Source: Mycobacteriaceae bacterium (GTDB taxonomy: Bacteria > Actinomycetota > Actinomycetes > Mycobacteriales > Mycobacteriaceae). Taken from it: a DNA stretch of 64,000 bases. Shown one piece after another: positions 30,418 to 39,727 of this stretch. Positions within the stretch are counted from its first letter, which is position 1. Every line of letters begins with the position of its first letter. The notes beneath the pieces were generated by a model, which ran no database searches, was not told where the DNA came from, and was given only the letters and a program-made list of their open reading frames with translations. Position numbers and translations under genes: made by a program. Where the stretch lies: NCBI GenBank assembly GCA_019749805.1, contig JAIEPH010000062.1:45911-109910 (forward strand), given 5' to 3'.

Positions 30418-31552
30418 GTTGCCTGGCGACTCCTCGATCGGCCGGCAGGCGGGTCGCGGTCTCGGCCCACGCACGCGCCCGGCAGTTCCGCTGCTCAATG
30501 GGAAGGTCGTCGACCTGACCGGTCCCGGCCTGACCGAGCGCTGGGGCGTCACATGTGCCGATCTCGGGGCATCGATCGTCGCGCCGAACGGAAAGCTGGT
30601 GTCCGTCTTCGGCGACACCTTCTCGGGTCGCAAGGTCGGTGAGGGGGACTGGCGCTCACCCGTCGTGCTGATCGGCACCGGCGACGCCGACCACGAAATC
30701 GTCTACGAGCGTGCCGGCGGAGCCGACCCCGACTACGCCCGACAGCTGTGGCACTACATCCACGACGACGCGTCCACCGGGTGGACCCGCGGGGGCGTCA
30801 GCACCGTTATCCCCTCAGATCTGCTTCGTGTCGACGACTCGATCTATCTGCACGCCATCGTCAACCGCGGCTTCGGCAACGTCGCATGGACGGAGATCTG
30901 GCGTTCCGACGACAGCGGTGTCTCGTGGGCGCACATGGGGCGCCAGGCGACGTTCCCGGCCGCGCGACACGGCGGCCATGCGCAGTGCTGGTCGTGGGAC
31001 TTCGACCCCGAGGATGGCTGGGTTTACGTGGTGGCCACGGGTTTTCAGCGTGACAAGGGCATCATCCTGATGCGCGTGCGGCCCTCGAGCATCGGTGACC
31101 GAACGCGCTATGCGAGTTGGGGTTTCGCAGGCGGACGTTGGAGGTGGGGTGAGGTGGCCACGCCGATCACCCCGGTCGGTGAGAAGTGGGGAGAGTTGAC
31201 TTTCCGCCGGGTGGCACGGGGCAAGTGGATTCTCGGCGGGTTTCTCGCGTCGAAATATGCGTTGGGCTACCGGGTCGTCGAATCGCCGGTGGCCAACCTG
31301 CATACGACGCCGTTGCAGGCGCCGGTTCTCGGCTCGACGTGGCATGGCGAGAACCACGTCAAGAATCAGGTTGCGCAGCTGTATGGCGGTTACGTGCTGC
31401 CCGGATCTCGATTCGACATCGAAGGCGGTGTGGGACTGGTTGTCTCGCAGTGGAACACCGCCGACGGGTGGCCGTACCGCGCGATGCAGTTCAAGGCAGG
31501 GCTGCGGGATACGACGAAGACGTCAGTTCCGTCGGACCCCGTCAATATGTAG
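30386..31552 (+). CDS. DUF4185 domain-containing protein
   Basis: SIVAPNGKLVSVFGDTFSGRKVGEGDWRSPVVL...; start uncertain (GTG 30386 or TTG near 30419). Confidence 0.7.
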   Translation: MSRAACAAVSELPGDSSIGRQAGRGLGPRTRPAVPLLNGKVVDLTGPGLTERWGVTCADLGASIVAPNGKLVSVFGDTFSGRKVGEGDWRSPVVLIGTGDADHEIVYERAGGADPDYARQLWHYIHDDASTGWTRGGVSTVIPSDLLRVDDSIYLHAIVNRGFGNVAWTEIWRSDDSGVSWAHMGRQATFPAARHGGHAQCWSWDFDPEDGWVYVVATGFQRDKGIILMRVRPSSIGDRTRYASWGFAGGRWRWGEVATPITPVGEKWGELTFRRVARGKWILGGFLASKYALGYRVVESPVANLHTTPLQAPVLGSTWHGENHVKNQVAQLYGGYVLPGSRFDIEGGVGLVVSQWNTADGWPYRAMQFKAGLRDTTKTSVPSDPVNM

Positions 31553-31599
31553 CGGCCGCGACGTTAAGTCCCGGGCTCTGATGGGTATGCAGGACGGCG

Positions 31600-32415
31600 A
31601 TGCCGTCCGCTCCCCCTGAACGAACGCACAATCGGCGACTGGAACGCTGGGAGCAGCGTGTCGAGTGGCCATTGGCCGGGATCGCGGCCCTGTTCCTGGT
31701 GTCGTACTCGGTTCAGGTGCTGGCTCGCCCGCCCGAGCATGTCGATCGTGTGCTGGAGACGGTGAACGCCACCCTGTACCTGGCGTTCGTCGTCGATTAT
31801 GTGGTGCGCTTGAGCCTGGCGCGCCGGCGTGGGCGGTGGTTCATCGGCCACCTGGCCGACCTGGCGATCGTGGTGCTTCCGTTCCTGCGCCCATTGCGGC
31901 TGTTGCGATTGGTCGTGCTGTTCAAAGTTCTGCAGCGAGCGGCCGGGGACGCCATCCGCGGCCGCGTCATCGTCTATACGGCCTGCAGCGCGGTGCTGCT
32001 GATCTACGTCGCGTCGCTAGCGGTGCTTGATGCCGAAAGAGTGGACGCGCGCTCCGACATCACCTCGTTCGGCCGCGCGGTGTGGTGGGCGATCACGACC
32101 GTGACCACGGTCGGCTACGGCGATCTTTCGCCCGTCACCGTCACGGGCAGGGTCATCGCTGCACTGCTGATGATCGGCGGCATCAGCCTGGTCGGTGTTG
32201 TCACCGCGACGCTGGCGTCGTGGATCGTGCAGCGGGTCGCCGAAGAAGACGAGGCCAATCAGGCGGCTACCTCAGCGCAGATCGACGAGCTGCGGGCGGA
32301 GATCAAACGGCTCGCGGATACCGTCCACAACAACGGGACCGACAAGCGTCGCGGCCCCGCCCACAGTGATTACCCCGGTCGGGTGGGCGGTACGCGGGAG
32401 GATGCTAGACGGTGA
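31600..32415 (+). CDS. voltage-gated-like potassium channel
   Basis: Selectivity filter TTVTTVGYGDLSPVT and preceding TM segments. Confidence 0.9.
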   Translation: MPSAPPERTHNRRLERWEQRVEWPLAGIAALFLVSYSVQVLARPPEHVDRVLETVNATLYLAFVVDYVVRLSLARRRGRWFIGHLADLAIVVLPFLRPLRLLRLVVLFKVLQRAAGDAIRGRVIVYTACSAVLLIYVASLAVLDAERVDARSDITSFGRAVWWAITTVTTVGYGDLSPVTVTGRVIAALLMIGGISLVGVVTATLASWIVQRVAEEDEANQAATSAQIDELRAEIKRLADTVHNNGTDKRRGPAHSDYPGRVGGTREDARR

Positions 32416-32894
32416 ACCCGCCGTCGACGTTCCAGTGCGCTCCGGTGATGTATCCGGTGCCGGGACCCGCCAGGTAGGCGACGACGCCGGCGATGTCACT
32501 GGGCTGACCGTAACGCCCGCCGGCCATGACTTTCTTTGCCATTTCGGCGAATTCGCCTTCGGCGGGGTTCATGTCGGTGTCGATGGGACCGGGCTGGACG
32601 TTGTTGACGGTGATCCCGCGCGGGCCCAGGTCACGAGCCAGGCCGCGGGTCAGGCCCGCGACGGCTGCCTTCGTCATCGCGTACACCGAGATGCGCGAGT
32701 GCGGCCTGGATGGCCACGACCGTCGCTCCGTCGGCGGCGACTTCGGCGGCGAGCTTCTCGGCTTCGGCTTTGGAGGCGCCGTAGGTGAATGCGACCGCGG
32801 CGCCGTCGGCAGTCAGCCGTCGCACGATCTCCGCCCCGATTCCCCGTGACGCCCCGGTGACCAGTGCCCGTCGTCCCGCCAATGGTGAAGTCAT
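32405..32894 (-). pseudogene. internally deleted and frameshifted SDR oxidoreductase
   Basis: N-terminal half (RALVTGASRGIGAEIVRRL...ATVVAIQA) and C-terminal half (SVYAMTKAAVAGLTRGLARDLGPRGITVNNVQPGPIDTDMNP) in different frames; middle missing. Confidence 0.85.
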
Positions 32895-32993
32895 GGCGTG
32901 GATAATGCCGCAGAAGCGGTAAACATTCGCGCGACGCCGGTCAACCCACGGCTAGGGTCATGGCGGGGGCCCATTGAAAGGTGTGGTTGGCGC

Positions 32994-34082
32994 GTGACTG
33001 TTCACTCTCAGAAGAAGCGGATCGTCGTCTTCGGCACCGGCTTCGTCGGCCAGATGGTGATCCCCGAGGTCGTCAAGCACCCGTTGTTCGAGTTGGTCGG
33101 CGTCGGCGTGAGCAACCCCGACAAAGTCGGCCGCGACGTCGGAGAGGTCTGCGGTCTCGGTACGACCCTGGGAATCACTGCCACCGACGACATCGACGCG
33201 CTGATCGCGCTCAAACCCGACGCCCTGGTGCACTACGGACCCACCGCCGCGCACGCCGAGGAGAACATCAACCTCATCACCCGGTTCCTACGGGCGGGGA
33301 TCGACGTCTGCTCGACAGCGATGACCCCGTGGGTGTGGCCGACCATGCACCTCAACCCGCCCAACTGGATCGAACCCATCACCGCGGCCTGTGAGCTGGG
33401 CGAGGCGTCCTGTTTAACCACGGGCATCGATCCCGGCTTCGCCAACGATCTGTTCCCCATGACGCTGATGGGGCTGTGCTCCGAGGTCCGGACGGTCCGT
33501 GCTTCCGAACTGCTCGACTACACCAACTACACCGGCGACTACGAGCGTGAGATGGGAATCGGCAGGCCCCCCGAGAAGAAGGCCATGCTCGAAACCTCGG
33601 ACATCCTCGTCTTCGCCTGGGGTGGAACCGTGCCCATGATCGCGCACGCGGCGGGCATCATGCTCGACGAGATCACCACGACCTACGACAAGTGGGTGAC
33701 CCCCAACGAACGCAAGTCCGCCAAGGGCGTCATCCCCGCGGGGAACGTCGCGGCGGTGCGGTTCACGATAAACGGCCTCTACCAGGGCGAGACCCGCATT
33801 CAGCTCGAACACGTCAACCGGATCGGCGATGACGCCGCACCCGACTGGCCGACCGGCAACCAGAACGACGTCTACCGGGTCGATATCGAGGGCACGCCGA
33901 GCATCTTCCAGGAGACCGCATTCAGGTTCACCGACGGCTCCGGGCGCGATGCCGCGGCCGCCGGCTGCCTCGCCACCGGTCTGCGCGCGCTCAACGCGGT
34001 GCCCGCCGTCAACGACCTGTCCCCTGGCTGGGTCACCGCACTCGATCTACCACTGATTCCAGGGATGGGGACCATCCGCTGA
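32994..34082 (+). CDS. dihydrodipicolinate reductase N-terminal-like / NAD(P)-dependent amine dehydrogenase-family protein
   Basis: KRIVVFGTGFVGQMVIPEVVKHPLFELVGVGVSNPDKVGRDVGEV. Confidence 0.75.
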   Translation: MTVHSQKKRIVVFGTGFVGQMVIPEVVKHPLFELVGVGVSNPDKVGRDVGEVCGLGTTLGITATDDIDALIALKPDALVHYGPTAAHAEENINLITRFLRAGIDVCSTAMTPWVWPTMHLNPPNWIEPITAACELGEASCLTTGIDPGFANDLFPMTLMGLCSEVRTVRASELLDYTNYTGDYEREMGIGRPPEKKAMLETSDILVFAWGGTVPMIAHAAGIMLDEITTTYDKWVTPNERKSAKGVIPAGNVAAVRFTINGLYQGETRIQLEHVNRIGDDAAPDWPTGNQNDVYRVDIEGTPSIFQETAFRFTDGSGRDAAAAGCLATGLRALNAVPAVNDLSPGWVTALDLPLIPGMGTIR

Positions 34083-34148
34083 GTAACACTTTGGCCGCCC
34101 GATCAGATGGACATCTCCGGACAACGTTGAAGATCGAGACGGGAAGAG

Positions 34149-35906
34149 ATGTCTGACGGGCTAGGGCTCTCAGTAGGGGCCACCCGCCTGGCCGCCGTGG
34201 TGGTGGGCCGGGCGGCGCTGTCGCGCACCTCGGTCCTGACCCGCTTTGGGCACCGGCCGCCCGAGGTCGGGGTGCCCAGCGAGAACCCCAACCTCAACGA
34301 ACGCGGGTTGATCCTCACCGACTTCGTCGACCGTGTCGGTGACCCGGTTGGGATCGTCGCGGCCGACGGTTCCACCCACCTCGCCGACGCTGTGCTCGCC
34401 GACGCGCTGCGTGCCCTGCTGCTCACCTTGACGGGCGGCCGGCCACCGGTCGACCCGGTCGCGGTCACCTATCCCGCACACTGGCGTCCGGCGGCCGTCG
34501 AAAGCCTGCGCAACGCGCTGGCCGCAGTGCCGGAACTCGGCGAGCCCAACCCCGCACCGCTGGTGTCCGACGCCACCGCCGCGGTGAGAGCGCTGCAGGA
34601 CGACCCGGGTGTGCCGACGCGCGGCGTCATCGCGCTGTGCGACTTCGGCGGCACCGGGACGAGCGTCACGCTGCTCGACGCCGACGCGGGCTACGCGCCG
34701 CTGGCTCCCACCGTTCGCCACACCGATCTCTCCGGCGATCTCGTGGACCAGGCCTTGCTCACCCACGTGATCAACGATCTGTCGGCGGCGGGAAACATCG
34801 ACCTGTCGGGTACATCGGCGATCGGCTCGCTCACGCGTCTGCGGGCCGAGTGCCGCAACGCCAAGGAGCGGCTGTCCACCGCCAGCGTCACCTCGTTGAT
34901 GGCCGACGTCCCAGGGCACCGTGGCGAGGTGCGGCTGACGCGCAACGAACTCGACGACGCGATCCGTCATCCGGTCGCCGACTTCACGGGTGTGCTGCAG
35001 GAAACGTTGGAGCGCAACGGCGTTCGCGAGCTGGCCGCGGTTGCCACCGTCGGCGGAGGAGCGCGAATCCCGATCATCACAACGGCGTTGTCCGACCGCT
35101 TCCGGGTACCGGTCATCACCAACGGTCAACCCGAGCTGACCGCGGCCATTGGTGGCGGCCTGACGGCCGTGCGCGGAACCGTCGACGACGACCAGACAGC
35201 CATGGCCGCTGCCGCCGCTGCGGCGGCGCCCGCCACGCAGGTGGCGCCCGAAGTGGTTCCGGCGGCCGACGAGATGGCTCCGTCGGGCCAGTTCGGGGCA
35301 CTGGCATGGTCGGACGCCAAGGACGTTCCCGACGTGGCGCCGACCGGTCACTACGAGTACGACTCGCCTGCCGACCCCGACGACGTCCGGCCGCAGATCC
35401 AGTTCCAGCCGGACCCGCATGACGACGAGCGCTCCGCGAAGGCGCTGCCCTGGTACCGCCGGCCCGAGGTGGCGCTGGGGGCAGGCGTGCTCGTGGTGCT
35501 GGTCGCACTGGCCGCGGCCCTCATCTTCGTGATGCGCGGCGGCGAATCCCCGCCGGAGACGGCGTCGACCACGGCCCCCTCACAGCCTCCGGCCACGAGC
35601 GTGGCACCGCCTCCACCGTCGGACACGCAGGCCCCGCAACCCGAGACCGCCCCGCAGCAGGCGCCGTCGCCGGTGACCGAGACGGTGACCGCGTCCCCGG
35701 CCGAACCGCCCCCGACCACTCCGCCGCCGCCGGAGACGACGACGCCGCCTCCTCCGCCGACCAGCGAAGCGCCACCGCCCACGACGACTCAGCCGCCGGC
35801 AAGCACGCCACCGCCGCCGCCGGCCGTCCCGACGCTGCCCTACGAGACGATTCCCGGTCTGCCGTTCGTTCCGAACCCGATCCAACCCCCGCAACCGGCG
35901 CCTTAG
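34149..35906 (+). CDS. Hsp70-like actin-fold ATPase with TM segment and Pro/Thr-rich tail
   Basis: DnaK-like N-domain (LSVGATRLAAVVVG, ALCDFGGTGTSVTLLDADAGY, VATVGGGARIPIITTAL), TM PEVALGAGVLVVLVALAAALIFVM, then PPPPPTSEAPPPTTTQPP tail. Confidence 0.85.
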   Translation: MSDGLGLSVGATRLAAVVVGRAALSRTSVLTRFGHRPPEVGVPSENPNLNERGLILTDFVDRVGDPVGIVAADGSTHLADAVLADALRALLLTLTGGRPPVDPVAVTYPAHWRPAAVESLRNALAAVPELGEPNPAPLVSDATAAVRALQDDPGVPTRGVIALCDFGGTGTSVTLLDADAGYAPLAPTVRHTDLSGDLVDQALLTHVINDLSAAGNIDLSGTSAIGSLTRLRAECRNAKERLSTASVTSLMADVPGHRGEVRLTRNELDDAIRHPVADFTGVLQETLERNGVRELAAVATVGGGARIPIITTALSDRFRVPVITNGQPELTAAIGGGLTAVRGTVDDDQTAMAAAAAAAAPATQVAPEVVPAADEMAPSGQFGALAWSDAKDVPDVAPTGHYEYDSPADPDDVRPQIQFQPDPHDDERSAKALPWYRRPEVALGAGVLVVLVALAAALIFVMRGGESPPETASTTAPSQPPATSVAPPPPSDTQAPQPETAPQQAPSPVTETVTASPAEPPPTTPPPPETTTPPPPPTSEAPPPTTTQPPASTPPPPPAVPTLPYETIPGLPFVPNPIQPPQPAP

Positions 35907-35933
35907 CCTCGGCAGCGGTCCTAGGCTGACGCC

Positions 35934-37736
35934 ATGACTGTCTCAGCCCCCGGTCGTCCCCTGCCCGATGGGCGTGGGCCCACCGCTCCTGCCCGCCGGA
36001 CCGATGGCCTGCTTTTCGACCCCAACACGTACGACCCACCGCAGTTCGATGCCGAAACGCGGCGGTTGTTGCGTGCAACCATCGACTGGTTCGAAGGTCA
36101 GGGCAAGCAGCGCCTACTCGATGACGATCTGGCCGCGCAATGGCCGGCCGACTTCGTCGACTTCGTCAAGCGCGAGAAACTGTTCGCGACGTTCCTCACC
36201 CCGTCGGAATTCGCCGCGGGCAACCCGGACAAGCGCTGGGATGCCGCGCGCAACGCCGCCCTCTCCGAGATCCTCGGGTTCTACGGGCTGACGTACTGGT
36301 ACACCGAACAGGTCACCATTCTCGGCCTGGGCCCCATCTGGCAGAGCGAGAACAAGGACGCCAAGCTGAGGGCAGCCGACGACCTCGACGCCGGCGAGGT
36401 GATGGCCTTCGGGTTGTCCGAACGCTCCCGCGGCGCCGACGTCTACAACACCGACATGGTGCTGACGCCGGCCAGCGAGGAGGATCGCGCCAACGGCATC
36501 CTGTACCGGGCGACGGGGGAGAAGTACTACATCGGCAACGGCAACGTCGCCAGCATGGTGTCGGTCTTCGGACGGCGCGGCGACGTCGAGGGCCAAGACG
36601 CGTACATGTGGTTCGTCGCCGACAGTCAGCACGACGACTACCACCTGATTGACAACGTTGTGCACATGCAGATCTATGTCAGCACCTTTCGGTTGGACAA
36701 CTATCCGGTGCGCGAGGAGGACATTCTGCACACCGGCGTGGAAGCCTTTGCCGCGGCACTGAATACGGTCAACGTCGGCAAGTTCAACCTGTGCTCGTGC
36801 TCCATCGGCATGTCGGAGCACGCCTTCTATGAGGCGATCACCCACGCGCAGAACCGCATTTTATACGGCAACCCGGTCACCGAATTCACCCACGTACGAA
36901 CCAACTTCGTCGACGCTTACTCGCGGCTGATCGCGATGAAACTGTTCAGCCAGCGCTCGGTCGACTACTTCCGCGCCGCGAGCCTCGACGACCGCCGGTA
37001 CCTGCTGTTCAACCCCATGACCAAAGCCAAGGTCACCATGGAGGGCGAAACCGTGCTGCGGGCATTGCACGACGTGATCGCGGCAAAGGGATACGAGAAG
37101 AACACGATGTTCCGCGAGGTCGCACAGTTCATCGGCACCCTGCCGCGGCTGGAGGGCACCGTGCACGTGAACGTCGGCCTGGTGCTCAAGTTCATGCCGA
37201 ACTACATGCTGAATCCCAGGGAATATCCGCCGATCCCGATGCGCAACGACGCTGCGGACGACACATTCTTCTGGAACCAGGGGCCGACGCGGGGTGCTGG
37301 CAAGGTGCAGTTCGCCGATTGGACTCGGGTGTACGAGGAACATGCCGGCATTGCGAACGTCGCGGTGTTCTACGACCAGGCCAAGGGATTCCGGGAGTTT
37401 CTCCTGACCGCCGCGCCCGACGCCGACCAGCAGCAGGATCTCGACTTCCTGCTCAACGTCGGGCACCTGTTCTCATTGATCGTGTACGGGCAGCTGATTC
37501 TGGAGCAGGCCGCGTTGACCGGCCTGGACGCCGACATGCTCGACCAGATCTTCGACTTCCAGATCCGCGACTTCAATATGTATGCCGTTGCGCTGCACGG
37601 TAAGCCGACCGCGACGACGGCCCAGCAGGACTGGGCGCTGAGCGCGATCCGCAAGCCCGTCCCCGACGCGGAACGGTTTCTTCGGGTCTGGGAACGGGTC
37701 AAGGCCTACGACGGCGCCTACGAGATGGCGCCCTAG
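35934..37736 (+). CDS. acyl-CoA dehydrogenase/oxidase-like protein (600 aa)
   Basis: AFGLSERSRGADVYNTDMVL, EKYYIGNGNVASMVSVFGRRG. Confidence 0.8.
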   Translation: MTVSAPGRPLPDGRGPTAPARRTDGLLFDPNTYDPPQFDAETRRLLRATIDWFEGQGKQRLLDDDLAAQWPADFVDFVKREKLFATFLTPSEFAAGNPDKRWDAARNAALSEILGFYGLTYWYTEQVTILGLGPIWQSENKDAKLRAADDLDAGEVMAFGLSERSRGADVYNTDMVLTPASEEDRANGILYRATGEKYYIGNGNVASMVSVFGRRGDVEGQDAYMWFVADSQHDDYHLIDNVVHMQIYVSTFRLDNYPVREEDILHTGVEAFAAALNTVNVGKFNLCSCSIGMSEHAFYEAITHAQNRILYGNPVTEFTHVRTNFVDAYSRLIAMKLFSQRSVDYFRAASLDDRRYLLFNPMTKAKVTMEGETVLRALHDVIAAKGYEKNTMFREVAQFIGTLPRLEGTVHVNVGLVLKFMPNYMLNPREYPPIPMRNDAADDTFFWNQGPTRGAGKVQFADWTRVYEEHAGIANVAVFYDQAKGFREFLLTAAPDADQQQDLDFLLNVGHLFSLIVYGQLILEQAALTGLDADMLDQIFDFQIRDFNMYAVALHGKPTATTAQQDWALSAIRKPVPDAERFLRVWERVKAYDGAYEMAP

Positions 37737-38032
37737 CGGCGGCGCGCCCCCGTCACCGCCGACCGCGGTAGGCGGCCCGCGCGAGAATGGCCGACGAGTC
37801 GGTCGCCGTCGACGGTGACGTCGAAATCGAGGTTCAGCCGCATCGGCTTGCGCACCGACTGGCTCCACGTGATCCGTTGTCCGTCAACCACGATGCCCTG
37901 TAGCGCAACCGTCTCGTCCCTGCCGGTCGCCGAACCGGTGAGGGCGCCGTCGTGTTCGGTGAAGGTGTAGCGCACAGCGAGCGAGCCGATCGGTGTCTTG
38001 ATCGTGACATCCCAGTCGCCGGCAATGCTCAT
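37733..38032 (-). CDS. hypothetical protein (99 aa)
   Basis: MSIAGDWDVTIKTPIGSLAVRYTFTEHDGALTGSATGRDETVAL; start overlaps upstream stop. Confidence 0.7.
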   Translation of the reverse strand: MSIAGDWDVTIKTPIGSLAVRYTFTEHDGALTGSATGRDETVALQGIVVDGQRITWSQSVRKPMRLNLDFDVTVDGDRLVGHSRAGRLPRSAVTGARRR

Positions 38033-38658
38033 GCTGTCCACACCGTCCCTCGTCGTTCGTAGGCGAACAAGTCCTCGACTGCGAGGGCGACCGTCGCTCC
38101 GTAGGTGCGGTCGAGCAGATGGAGTGCGAGGTCCAAACCGGAGGTGACGGCTCCGGATGTCACGAGGTCGCCGTCGTCGACGACCCGGGCGTTCACCGTG
38201 GTCACGCCGGTAGCCTCGAGCAGGTCCATGCCGAGGTGGTGGGTGACCGCGTTGCGGCCCTCCAGCAGACCCGCCATCGCCAGTGCGAGTGACCCACCGC
38301 AGACGGTGGCGACGGTGACGTCGGGATTCTCCATGGCCTTGCGCAGTAGGGGGATCGCCGCCGATTCGGCAAACCGCGCGAGCAGCACGGGAATGGTGTC
38401 GATCTCGTCGGGGTCACCCTCGATCGGCCCGGATGCCCCGGGCACGACGATGAGCCCGGGCTTCGACGGGTCGAGCTGCGCGGTGGCGTGCAAGACCGTT
38501 CCCAGGGTCCCACTGAGCACCTCCCTGGGCCCCTCGGCCGACACCAGCTCAACCGTGAGTTCGCCTCCGGCGAACTCACTCCCGGCGGCGAGCACTTCGA
38601 ACGGTGCGATGGCGTCGAGCGGATCGAACCCGTCGAACAGCACGATCTGTGCGTACAC
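38029..38658 (-). CDS. DJ-1/PfpI family protein
   Basis: VYAQIVLFDGFDPLDAIAPFEVL...VATVCGGSLALAMAGLLEGRNAVTHH; start estimated at GTG 38658. Confidence 0.85.
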   Translation of the reverse strand: MYAQIVLFDGFDPLDAIAPFEVLAAGSEFAGGELTVELVSAEGPREVLSGTLGTVLHATAQLDPSKPGLIVVPGASGPIEGDPDEIDTIPVLLARFAESAAIPLLRKAMENPDVTVATVCGGSLALAMAGLLEGRNAVTHHLGMDLLEATGVTTVNARVVDDGDLVTSGAVTSGLDLALHLLDRTYGATVALAVEDLFAYERRGTVWTA

Positions 38659-38749
38659 ACCGTGATCGTCGATCCATCTCCGCCGGGTCGCCAGTGGCCA
38701 GATCGCCACACATCGCCAAGATATTGCCATGCCCAGTTATGGTGCCGGT

Positions 38750-39727
38750 ATGCATGTCGTCGCTGTGCTGGCGCTGCCAGACACCATCGCGTTCGATCTG
38801 GCAACGCCGGTCGAGGCTTTCGGCCGGGTCCAGTTGCCCTCTGGCGCACCGGGATACCGCGTCGTGGTGTGCGGGTCACAACCGGAGGTCACCGCCGGGC
38901 CGTTCCGCATCGCCACCGACCACGGCCTCGAAGCGCTGGCCGATGCCGACACCATCGTCGTCCCCGGACGTAACGACCCCACCGTCGATACCTCCCGGGA
39001 GGTGCTGTCGGCCCTGACCGCCGCCCATGCCCGCGGCGTGCGGATCGCATCGATCTGCTCAGGTGCCATCACGCTGGCCGCCACCGGATTGCTGGACGGT
39101 AAATGCGCGACGACTCATTGGATCGCCACCGAGTACTTTCGCGCGCGCTTTCCCGCCGTCGACCTCGATCCCGATGTCCTCTACGTCGACGAGGGCCAGG
39201 TGCTGACATCGGCGGGCGCATCGGCCGGTTTGGACCTGTGCCTGCACATGATCGCTCGCGACTACGGAGCCACGGTGGCGGCCGACGCGGCCCGACTCGC
39301 TGTGGCACCCCTGCATCGCAGCGGGGGACAGGCGCAGTTCATTCTCCGAAACCAGGCCGCTGTCAAACACATTGCCGAGCGCACCGAACTCGACGACGTG
39401 CTCGCGTGGATCGAACAGGAAGCACACCGCGACGTGACGTTGCACGACATCGCCGCCCGCGCCGCGGTGAGCGTGCGAACCCTGAACCGGCGATTCCAGT
39501 CCGAGACGGGTCAGACGCCGATGCAATGGCTGACGGGAGTGCGGGTCCGCCATGCCCAACAGCTGCTCGAAAGCACGGCATACGGTGTCGAAAGGATCGG
39601 CCGTGAGGTCGGCTTCACCTCCCCGGCCAATTTTCGCGAGCAGTTCCGGCGGCTGACTGGAGTAGCACCCCTGAACTACCGCAACACCTTTCGTGAGCGG
39701 ATGGCTACTTCTTCGATTGTCGCTTGA
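38750..39727 (+). CDS. GlxA-type AraC family regulator (DJ-1/PfpI plus HTH)
   Basis: IASICSGAITLAATGLLDGKCATTHW plus AraC HTH DIAARAAVSVRTLNRRFQSETGQTPMQWL. Confidence 0.9.
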   Translation: MHVVAVLALPDTIAFDLATPVEAFGRVQLPSGAPGYRVVVCGSQPEVTAGPFRIATDHGLEALADADTIVVPGRNDPTVDTSREVLSALTAAHARGVRIASICSGAITLAATGLLDGKCATTHWIATEYFRARFPAVDLDPDVLYVDEGQVLTSAGASAGLDLCLHMIARDYGATVAADAARLAVAPLHRSGGQAQFILRNQAAVKHIAERTELDDVLAWIEQEAHRDVTLHDIAARAAVSVRTLNRRFQSETGQTPMQWLTGVRVRHAQQLLESTAYGVERIGREVGFTSPANFREQFRRLTGVAPLNYRNTFRERMATSSIVA

